9,371 bases of DNA from the NCBI GenBank assembly GCA_947464665.1, contig CANHXV010000075.1, positions 1-9,371 on the forward strand. Reading direction: 5' to 3'. This document shows positions 1 through 5,395 of the stretch, piece after piece. Under the pieces are notes generated by a model. The model saw nothing but the letters and a program-made list of their open reading frames with translations. It ran no database searches and was not told the DNA's origin. Source of the stretch: Comamonadaceae bacterium (lineage in GTDB: Bacteria > Pseudomonadota > Gammaproteobacteria > Burkholderiales > Burkholderiaceae_C). The translations under genes and the position numbers were made by a program. The first letter of the stretch is position 1; the number at the start of each line of letters is the position of its first letter.

Positions 1-260
1 ACGTCAGCGCCTTGAATTTCAAATGGCAAGGTGGTTTGCCCACCTGCAGACAAACCGCGCTGCGCAAAGTCATCTCGGTGCATGGCCGACGAAATGCTGC
101 CGTGTTTGCCACTCAGCCCCAAATCTTTTTGCAAACGCTCGGCCAACCAAGCGCCGCCAGATGTGATGCCTACCAACCGTGTTTCAGCAGTGCACATCGA
201 TCGCACACCGCGCAAGAGTTCGCCGTACAGCGCCTCCGCATTCAAAGCCAATGCACTCAC
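1..260 (-). CDS. pyrR: PyrR-type pyrimidine regulator / uracil phosphoribosyltransferase (N-terminal part)
   Basis: This is the first 86 residues of a PyrR-family protein; the gene runs off the left edge. The family catalyses uracil + PRPP to UMP, and in Bacillus it also binds pyr mRNA to control attenuation. Visible landmarks are the segment LVGITSGGAWLAERL (residues 29-43), matching the 'GI.(T)RG..LA.RL' stretch of PyrR, and the HRDDFA segment at 61-66, matching the family's YRDDL. The PRPP-binding loop (VDDVLYTGRT type) lies outside the window. The start is GTG at 260, which overlaps the ruvX stop as GTGA; an AAGGAG ribosome site (267-272) sits 6 bases upstream and supports this start. It is the third gene of yqgE-ruvX-pyrR, so it is probably cotranscribed and translationally coupled. 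In related genomes pyrB and pyrC usually follow (recalled, not visible). The Arg of the Bacillus TRG motif is Ser here, so RNA-binding regulation is uncertain. Confidence 0.92.
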   Translation of the reverse strand, partial: MSALALNAEALYGELLRGVRSMCTAETRLVGITSGGAWLAERLQKDLGLSGKHGSISSAMHRDDFAQRGLSAGGQTTLPFEIQGAD

Positions 261-673
261 GGCAGACTCCTTAAGAATTGTTCCAAAATGATGCAGGCCG
301 AAGCGGCGTCTGCATCCTTCGCACCACTGGCAATGGCTTCTGTGGTGCTGTAGCGTTCATCCACTTCGTAGACATTGAGTCCAAATCGGCCGCGCAATTG
401 GCGGGCAAACTTTTGCGCACGCAATGTGTTTTCGTGGGCAGCGCCATCTGGGTGAAAAGGCACACCCACCACCAAGGCATCGGGCGTCCACTCTTTGATG
501 CGTTTTTCAATCATTGCAAAGCGCGCATCACCTTCCGCCACCACCGTGGCTTGCGGTGTAGCCTGTTTCAACATTCGATTGCCGACCGCCACACCCGTGC
601 GTTTGAGACCAAAATCGAAAGCCAAAAAACTCTGCTGAGACGCAGGCACAGTGAGCGCCTGGTCTAGCATCAT
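257..673 (-). CDS. ruvX: RuvX/YqgF-family RNase H-fold nuclease (putative pre-16S rRNA nuclease)
   Basis: A 138-residue protein, the same length as E. coli YqgF. The family has an RNase H/RuvC fold, is implicated in 16S rRNA 5' end maturation, and was earlier proposed as a Holliday junction resolvase. The expected metal-binding acids are present: D20 in FLAFDFGLKRTGVAVGN (16-32), the VDERYSTTEA block (104-113) with E106, and D122 in the C-terminal DADAASACIILEQFL segment (120-134). The GVPFHPDG loop (70-77) fits the conserved 'G.P...DG' turn. I chose ATG at 673 because it overlaps the yqgE stop as ATGA and has GGCAGG 6 bases upstream. An in-frame ATG at 703 would overlap yqgE by 34 bases and add ten residues with no family counterpart; ATG at 670 is also possible. 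The 3' end overlaps the pyrR start by 4 bases. The protein is cytoplasmic and appears intact. Confidence 0.95.
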   Translation of the reverse strand: MMLDQALTVPASQQSFLAFDFGLKRTGVAVGNRMLKQATPQATVVAEGDARFAMIEKRIKEWTPDALVVGVPFHPDGAAHENTLRAQKFARQLRGRFGLNVYEVDERYSTTEAIASGAKDADAASACIILEQFLRSLP

Positions 674-1323
674 GCGTGACCTGCCACGGTAGAAAGCATC
701 CAAGGCTGCAAGCCCAAAAGGGCCAAAGCCTTTTCGTAGCGCTGCTCGATGGGTGTTTCAAAAATAATGTCAGGGTTGGCTTCTACAGTTAGCCAACTGT
801 TTTCACCAATTTCAGATTCAAGCTGTCCCTCGCCCCACGAGGCATAACCCAAGGTCACCAAGACACGTTTGGGTCCAGAGCCGTTGGACAAGGCTTCAAG
901 GACGTCTTTAGAGGTGGTCATGGCCAAACCTCCCGGAACGCTTAAAGTTGAAGCGTAGATGGAGCTTGCAGGTTCTGCTTGATCGGCTTCTTCGGCATCT
1001 GCCGGCGCTTTACTGGCTTCTGAGTTTTCGGCGCTTGCCAGCCAAATAGGATCGTGCAGCACAAAGCCTCGCTCGGTTTGAACCGGGCCGCCATGCAATA
1101 CATTGGATTGCAATAAGTCTGAACGGTGCAATGGGAGGTCGACTTTGTCGAACAAATGCTTCAAACTGAGATCGCCGGGCTTGTTGATGATCAAGCCCAT
1201 GGCGCCCCGCTCTGAGTGCTCACACAAATAAACCACACTCTTGGCAAAAGTAGGGTCCTCCAGACCGGGCATGGCAATCAAAAAATGATGCGAAAGCTGA
1301 GAGGAGGCAAAATCGGCAGACAT
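670..1323 (-). CDS. yqgE: YqgE/AlgH family protein (UPF0301)
   Basis: A 217-residue member of the YqgE/AlgH family, whose biochemical role is not established; the AlgH name comes from alginate genetics in Pseudomonas. Family signatures are the N-terminal MPGLEDPTFAKSVVYLCEHS (18-37) and GLIINKP (43-49), the central HGGPVQTERGFVLH (77-90), and the C-terminal LGYASWGEGQLESEI (158-172) followed by NSWLTVEANPDIIF (175-188). Usual length is about 185-190 residues. The excess is explained by an Ala/Glu/Asp-rich insertion at about 95-122, between the GGPV block and the following strand. The ATG at 1323 is the first possible start, because an in-frame TAA lies at 1333-1335; a good Shine-Dalgarno at normal spacing is absent. 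It heads a coupled operon with ruvX and pyrR. Conserved neighbourhood of yqgE and ruvX is well known, including in E. coli. Confidence 0.95.
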   Translation of the reverse strand: MSADFASSQLSHHFLIAMPGLEDPTFAKSVVYLCEHSERGAMGLIINKPGDLSLKHLFDKVDLPLHRSDLLQSNVLHGGPVQTERGFVLHDPIWLASAENSEASKAPADAEEADQAEPASSIYASTLSVPGGLAMTTSKDVLEALSNGSGPKRVLVTLGYASWGEGQLESEIGENSWLTVEANPDIIFETPIEQRYEKALALLGLQPWMLSTVAGHA

Positions 1324-1349
1324 GTCCCAATTTTAACGGCCTCCAACCC
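1324..1349. promoter_or_regulatory. 26-base divergent start region between yqgE and phr
   Basis: The yqgE start (1323, minus) and phr start (1350, plus) are separated by only 26 bases. Neither gene has a clear ribosome binding site here: the bases before phr are pyrimidine-rich (CCTCCAACCC), and GGAGG on the minus strand lies about 17 bases from the yqgE ATG, too far for a usual site. There is no room for two full promoters, so at least one promoter must lie inside the opposite coding sequence, and transcripts may be leaderless or nearly so. I could not identify convincing -35/-10 pairs. Confidence 0.35.
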
Positions 1350-2840
1350 ATGCACAAAACCTTTTCTACCGGCTTGGTCTGGTTTCGGCGAGATTTACGC
1401 GTTGCAGACAACGCCGCCCTGTTCCACGCCCTCAAAAACTGCAACAAAGTGCACTGTGTTTTTGTCTTCGACACCGAAATCCTCCAGCACCTTCCCAGCC
1501 AAGACCGGCGGGTGGCTTTCATTCGAGAATCTTTGGTGGAATTGGACAATTCGCTCAGAGCCTCGGCACTTGAGGCGGGGGTAGAGGCTTCTCTGGCACC
1601 GCAATTGGGGCTCATTGTTTTGCATGGCAACAGCCTCAAGGAAATTCCCCATTTGGCCAAGCAACTCGAGGCGCAAGCCGTCTTTACCAACCACGACGAT
1701 GAGCCTGCTGCCCTGGGCCGCGATGCCCAAGTGCGAGGCGGTTTGGCCAATGCAGGCATTGCCTTTCATACCTACAAAGACCATGTGGTCTTTGAAAGGC
1801 AAGAAGTGCTCACTTTGGCGGGCAACCCCTACACCGTGTTCACTCCCTACAAAAACGCTTGGCTGAAAAAAATTCAGCCCGAAGATTTAGCCGCCCACCC
1901 CGTGGCTGAGCATGCCTCAGCCTTGGTGCCTAGGCCCGCTCAGCACCGTTTGCCCGTTCCAACCCTGTCCGACATCGACTTTGAAAACATCGACTTGCTT
2001 GCGCTTCATTACAAACCGGGCGCAACGGGCGCTCAGGCCTTGTTAGATGACTTCTTGCACCGCATCGATCGCTACGAGGAAACACGCAACTTCCCAGCGG
2101 TCAAAGGCCCCAGTTATTTAAGCGTGCACTTGCGATTTGGCACCATTTCCATTCGGCAATTGGCCTTAGAGGCATGGCGCCGTTACAAAACAAGCGAAGG
2201 CGCCAGCGTTTGGCTTTCCGAGCTTATTTGGCGCGATTTTTATGCTCAAATTCTGGCCAATTTTCCGCATGTCACCGAGCGCTGCTTCAAACCCGACTAT
2301 GACGCCATTCAATGGGACCATGGCCCTCATGGCAAGGCCTTGTTTGCGGCTTGGTGCGAGGGCCGAACTGGCTACCCCCTGGTGGACGCGGCCATGGCGC
2401 AAATCAATCAAACGGGCTACATGCACAACCGACTTCGCATGGTGGTAGCCTCTTTTCTCACCAAAGATTTAGGGGTCGATTGGCGATGGGGCGAAAAGTA
2501 TTTCGCCCAGCACCTCATTGACTTTGACTTGTCAGCCAACAACGGGGGCTGGCAGTGGGCCAGCTCAAGTGGCTGCGATGCACAACCTTATTTCCGCATT
2601 TTCAACCCTGTGACGCAGAGTGAAAAGTTCGATCCAAAGGGTAAATTTATCAAACGGTATTTACCGCAGTTGGCTGGGCTTGAGGGCGCCGACATTCACG
2701 CACCATGGAGTGCCAAACCCTTGGCCCTTCAAGCTGCAGGCATTACACTAGGAAAAAACTATCCCCTGCCAGTGGTCAACCATTCAGAGGCCCGAGAGAA
2801 AACCTTGGCGCGCTATGCCGTTGTGAAAAAAATAAGCTGA
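1350..2840 (+). CDS. phr: Deoxyribodipyrimidine photolyase (class I CPD photolyase type)
   Basis: A 496-residue photolyase, close to the 472 of E. coli Phr, repairing UV-induced cyclobutane pyrimidine dimers with blue light through FADH-. The N-terminal antenna domain (about 8-170) begins with LVWFRRDLRVADNAAL. The segment NHDDEPAALGRDA (114-126) resembles the E. coli region holding the folate-contacting Glu, so MTHF is a likely antenna. The FAD domain (about 215-480) contains KGPSYLSVHLRFG (252-264), the lesion-contacting ELIWRDFY (291-298), GYMHNRLRMVVASFLTKDLG (356-375), and NNGGWQWASSSGCDAQPYFR (397-416). The three electron-transfer tryptophans align by spacing with E. coli W306/W359/W382 as W322, W378 and W401, and N397 aligns with the flavin-contacting Asn. 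No truncation is seen. The start agrees with the family N-terminus but has no ribosome site. The gene diverges from yqgE and converges on the rubredoxin gene. No LexA box was recognised upstream. Confidence 0.97.
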   Translation: MHKTFSTGLVWFRRDLRVADNAALFHALKNCNKVHCVFVFDTEILQHLPSQDRRVAFIRESLVELDNSLRASALEAGVEASLAPQLGLIVLHGNSLKEIPHLAKQLEAQAVFTNHDDEPAALGRDAQVRGGLANAGIAFHTYKDHVVFERQEVLTLAGNPYTVFTPYKNAWLKKIQPEDLAAHPVAEHASALVPRPAQHRLPVPTLSDIDFENIDLLALHYKPGATGAQALLDDFLHRIDRYEETRNFPAVKGPSYLSVHLRFGTISIRQLALEAWRRYKTSEGASVWLSELIWRDFYAQILANFPHVTERCFKPDYDAIQWDHGPHGKALFAAWCEGRTGYPLVDAAMAQINQTGYMHNRLRMVVASFLTKDLGVDWRWGEKYFAQHLIDFDLSANNGGWQWASSSGCDAQPYFRIFNPVTQSEKFDPKGKFIKRYLPQLAGLEGADIHAPWSAKPLALQAAGITLGKNYPLPVVNHSEAREKTLARYAVVKKIS

Positions 2841-2841
2841 A

Positions 2842-2861
2842 TTCGGCCCAGTGCGGCCGAA
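2842..2861. terminator. Inverted repeat between convergent phr and rubredoxin genes (possible terminator)
   Basis: TTCGGCC (2842-2848) and GGCCGAA (2855-2861) form a perfect 7-bp stem with a 6-base loop in the 31-base gap between the two convergent stop codons. On the plus strand no T tract follows. On the minus strand a T run appears only about 10 bases after the stem, inside the phr 3' end. Position favours a terminator or transcript-end stabiliser for either gene, but the form is not a textbook intrinsic terminator. Confidence 0.4.
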
Positions 2862-2871
2862 GCAGAGCACC

Positions 2872-3045
2872 TTAGATGGCCACCATTTCGAAGTCTTCTT
2901 TGCGGGCACCACACTCGGGGCAGGTCCAGTTCATGGGCACGTCGGCCCAAAGGGTGCCAGGGGCAATGCCATCTTCAGGGCAACCAGCGGCCTCGTCGTA
3001 AATCCAGCCGCAAATTAAGCACATCCAAGTTTTAGTATCAGTCAC
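2872..3045 (-). CDS. rubA: Rubredoxin
   Basis: A 57-residue small rubredoxin, a one-iron electron carrier. Both iron-binding knuckles are present: CLICG (9-13) and CPECG (42-46), supplying Cys 9, 12, 42 and 45. The typical aromatic residues and the sequence GWIYDE (13-18) then G.APGT (26-31) and WTCPECGARKEDFEMV (40-55) match bacterial rubredoxins of about 54-57 residues. There is no signal peptide, so it is cytoplasmic. The start is GTG at 3045: an in-frame TGA lies 9 bases upstream and the next ATG is codon 8, immediately before the first Cys knuckle, so GTG is the only start giving a full-length protein. GGTGA about 7 bases before it is a weak ribosome site. It diverges from the ThiD-like gene by 57 bases and converges on phr. 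Its redox partner is not in the window. Confidence 0.95.
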   Translation of the reverse strand: MTDTKTWMCLICGWIYDEAAGCPEDGIAPGTLWADVPMNWTCPECGARKEDFEMVAI

Positions 3046-3102
3046 AGTGGGTCACCGGTGTCGAATAGAATGAAGAGATTGTATCGGGCTTCTCTGTAAC
3101 TC
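3046..3102. promoter_or_regulatory. Divergent intergenic region, rubredoxin / ThiD-like kinase
   Basis: This 57-base gap must carry, or lie next to, promoters for both directions. Plausible -10 hexamers are TAGAAT at 3066-3071 on the plus strand and TACAAT on the minus strand (3083 to 3078), each one mismatch from TATAAT. Neither has a convincing -35 at 16-18 bases. An 8-bp perfect palindrome, CACCGGTG, sits at 3053-3060 just in front of the rubredoxin start. These are weak assignments based on pattern alone. Confidence 0.3.
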
Positions 3103-4044
3103 ATGACCACTACATTACCGCCGTCAGACCCGCCTGAAGACGACCTCGAAAGCGAGGAAGAAGCCGTCATTGCTTGCGTTTTGGTGTTCAATGCCTCCGA
3201 TCCCAGCGGTGCCAGTGGCATCAGCGCCGATGTTTTGGCCATTGCCTCGGTAGGCGCGCATGCACTGCCTGTTCTCACAGGAGCCTACGCCCGTGACTCA
3301 GCCCAAATTTTTGACTTTTTCCCCCTTGATGAAGAAGCCGTGGGCGATCAGGCCAGGGCTGTTTTAGAAGACATTCCACCCCAGGTCATCAAAGTTGGTT
3401 TTGCGGGCAGTGCTGAAAATATCAGCATCATTGCAGAACTCACCGCCGACTATGACGGTGTGCCCGTGGTGGCCTACATGCCCAATTTGTCTTGGTGGGA
3501 AGACGACAAAATAGATCAATACCTTGACGCGTTTCGCGAGTTGTTGCTACCACAAACCAGCATTTTGGTGGGGCATCACAGCACCTTGCGCCGATGGCTT
3601 CTGCCCGATTGGTCCAGCGAAAAAAACCCGGGCCCGCGCGACATTGCCAAAGCTGCGGCCGAGTTGGGCGTGCCCTACACCTTGGTCACAGGCATCACCG
3701 CCAACGACCAACACATTGACAATGTCTTGGCCACCCCCGAAACCGTGGTGGGTCATGAGAAATTTGAGCGCATTGAAGCTGTTTTCAGTGGCGCAGGTGA
3801 AACGCTTTCGGCAGCCCTGGCCGCCCTCATTGCCACCGGCCTTGATCTATCGGCAGCCGCCAGCGAAGCCTTACATTATTTAGACCGTTGCTTAGACGAG
3901 GGCTTTCGCCCCGGCATGGGCAAGGTCATCCCCGATCGCCTATTTTGGGCGCTGCCCGATGCCGAGGACGATGAGTCTGAAGCGGACGGCCCCGACATGA
4001 ACGCAGATTTTTTTGAAATGTCCATCAATGAAACCAAACACTGA
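3103..4044 (+). CDS. thiD: ThiD-like ribokinase-fold protein (divergent hydroxymethylpyrimidine/phosphomethylpyrimidine kinase homologue)
   Basis: A 313-residue protein of the ThiD branch of the ribokinase fold; true ThiD phosphorylates HMP and HMP-P for thiamine synthesis. The N-terminal VLVFNASDPSGASGISADVL (26-45) matches the ThiD opening, and IKVGFAGSAENI (96-107) matches the 'iKiGml' block. Later motifs diverge: YMPNLSWWEDD (125-135) stands where ThiD has its DPV segment, LVGHHSTLRRWL (155-166) replaces the usual TPN.E segment, and the anion-hole loop reads SGAGETLSAAL (229-239), with Glu233 (codon GAA) instead of the Cys of ThiD GTGC or the Asp of ribokinase-type GAGD. Acidic tails flank the domain (about 10-20 and 286-306). 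An in-frame TAA at 3097-3099 fixes the start near ATG 3103; no clear ribosome site is seen. It overlaps hemL by 17 bases. Fold membership is sure; the substrate is not. Confidence 0.82.
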   Translation: MTTTLPPSDPPEDDLESEEEAVIACVLVFNASDPSGASGISADVLAIASVGAHALPVLTGAYARDSAQIFDFFPLDEEAVGDQARAVLEDIPPQVIKVGFAGSAENISIIAELTADYDGVPVVAYMPNLSWWEDDKIDQYLDAFRELLLPQTSILVGHHSTLRRWLLPDWSSEKNPGPRDIAKAAAELGVPYTLVTGITANDQHIDNVLATPETVVGHEKFERIEAVFSGAGETLSAALAALIATGLDLSAAASEALHYLDRCLDEGFRPGMGKVIPDRLFWALPDAEDDESEADGPDMNADFFEMSINETKH

Positions 4045-5332
4045 CCTCAACGACACCCTGTTCGAGCGCGCCCGCAAAGTCATACCTGGCGGCGTCAACT
4101 CTCCTGTGCGTGCTTTTCGCGCGGTGGGCGGCACACCCCGCTTTGTGAAGCGCGCAGAAGGGGCTTATTTTTGGGATGCCAACGGCAAAAAATACATCGA
4201 CTACATCGGCTCTTGGGGTCCCATGATTTTGGGTCATGGCCACCCTGCTGTTTTAGAAGCCGTGCAAAAAGCCGCACTTGATGGTTTCTCTTTTGGTGCC
4301 CCCACTGAGCGTGAAGTGGAATTGGTCGAAGCCTTGCTCAAACTGGTGCCCTCCATGGACATGGTGCGCTTGGTCAGCTCCGGCACCGAAGCAGGCATGA
4401 GCGCATTGCGCTTGGCGCGCGGTGCGACAGGCCGCAGCAAAATCATCAAGTTTGAAGGCTGCTACCACGGCCATGCCGATGCCTTGCTGGTCAAAGCCGG
4501 CTCAGGCTTAGCCACCTTTGGCAACCCCACCAGCGCAGGCGTGCCGCCCGAAGTGGTGCAACACACTTTGGTGCTCGAGTACAACAACATCGAGCAACTG
4601 GAAGAAGCTTTCAAAATTCACGGTCCTGAATTGGCCTGCCTCATGATCGAGCCCATTGCAGGCAACATGAACTTTGTGCGCGCTAGCGTGCCCTTCATGA
4701 AACGCTGTCGCGAGCTGTGCAGTCAGTACGGCGCGCTGTTGGTGTTTGACGAAGTCATGACCGGTTGTCGCGTGGCTTTGGGTAGCGCTCAAAGTGTTTA
4801 CGCCAAAAGCATTTCAGGCTTTGAGCCCGACATGACGGTCATGGGCAAAGTGATTGGCGGCGGCATGCCATTGGCAGCATTCGGTGGCAAGCGCGCTGTC
4901 ATGGAACAGCTCGCACCTTTGGGCCCTGTTTACCAAGCCGGCACACTGAGCGGCAACCCAGTGGCCACCGCTTGCGGCTTGGCCACCTTGGCTGAAATCA
5001 GCAAGCCAGGATTTTTTGATGCATTGAGTGCCACAACACGTTCACTGGTCGATGGCTTAACGGCAGCCGCTGCCGCTGAGGGCGTCCCTTTTGCAGGTGA
5101 CTGCGAGGGCGGCATGTTTGGCTTCTTCTTGTTGCCCACCTTGCCCAGCAACTACGCGCAAGTCATGAAAACCGATGGCAACAAGTTCAACTCTTTGTTC
5201 CATGGCTTGCTAGATCGCGGCGTTTACATTGCACCTGCACTTTACGAGGCTGGCTTTGTGAGCGGGGCGCACTCGGCGCAAGACATTGCCGACACTGTGA
5301 GTGCTGCGCGCGAAATTTTCAAGACGCTGTAA
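4028..5332 (+). CDS. hemL: Glutamate-1-semialdehyde 2,1-aminomutase
   Basis: A 434-residue HemL (family about 425-430), a PLP enzyme converting glutamate-1-semialdehyde to 5-aminolevulinate in the C5 route to heme and other tetrapyrroles. With the ATG at 4028, motifs are LFERARKVIPGGVNSPVRAF (11-30), SSGTEA (117-122), EGCYHGHADALL (143-154), the aspartate block FDEVMTG (240-246), and the PLP Schiff-base lysine K274 in MGKVIGGGMPLAAFGGKR (272-288), then QAGTLSGNP (303-311). The C-terminus is complete. ATG 4028 lies inside the ThiD-like gene, giving a 17-base overlap and probable translational coupling; a TTG at 4013 in the same frame would overlap by 32 bases and is less likely. No good ribosome site precedes ATG 4028, which strengthens the idea that translation depends on the upstream gene. 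A strong terminator follows. Confidence 0.98.
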   Translation: MKPNTDLNDTLFERARKVIPGGVNSPVRAFRAVGGTPRFVKRAEGAYFWDANGKKYIDYIGSWGPMILGHGHPAVLEAVQKAALDGFSFGAPTEREVELVEALLKLVPSMDMVRLVSSGTEAGMSALRLARGATGRSKIIKFEGCYHGHADALLVKAGSGLATFGNPTSAGVPPEVVQHTLVLEYNNIEQLEEAFKIHGPELACLMIEPIAGNMNFVRASVPFMKRCRELCSQYGALLVFDEVMTGCRVALGSAQSVYAKSISGFEPDMTVMGKVIGGGMPLAAFGGKRAVMEQLAPLGPVYQAGTLSGNPVATACGLATLAEISKPGFFDALSATTRSLVDGLTAAAAAEGVPFAGDCEGGMFGFFLLPTLPSNYAQVMKTDGNKFNSLFHGLLDRGVYIAPALYEAGFVSGAHSAQDIADTVSAAREIFKTL

Positions 5333-5348
5333 GGTCTGTGGCAGCACA

Positions 5349-5375
5349 AAAAAGGGCTCATCAAGAGCCCTTTTT
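5349..5375. terminator. Bidirectional intrinsic terminator between hemL and purH
   Basis: The stem AAAAAGGGCTC (5349-5359) pairs with GAGCCCTTTTT (5365-5375) around the loop ATCAA: a 6-bp GC-rich core extended by A/T pairs. On the plus strand the hairpin core is followed by a T run about 30 bases after the hemL stop. On the minus strand the A run becomes the U tract about 20 bases after the purH stop (5396). It therefore fits as a shared terminator for two convergent transcripts. Confidence 0.9.
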
Positions 5376-5395
5376 CATTGAACTTGCACCACCAA

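Noticed and set aside
674..703. Upstream ATG at 703 for ruvX
   Set aside because: It would overlap yqgE by 34 bases and add residues without a family counterpart; ATG 673 with the ATGA overlap and GGCAGG is better.
1220..1759. Open frame of 179 codons on the minus strand across yqgE and phr
   Set aside because: It overlaps two certain genes; the product is Ser/Arg-rich and typical of out-of-frame reading.
3053..3060. Palindrome CACCGGTG as an operator
   Set aside because: Only 8 bp, with no extension on either side and no second copy; too short to support a regulator site.
4013..4027. TTG start for hemL
   Set aside because: A rarer start codon giving a longer overlap and extra residues; ATG 4028 gives an N-terminus close to the family length.
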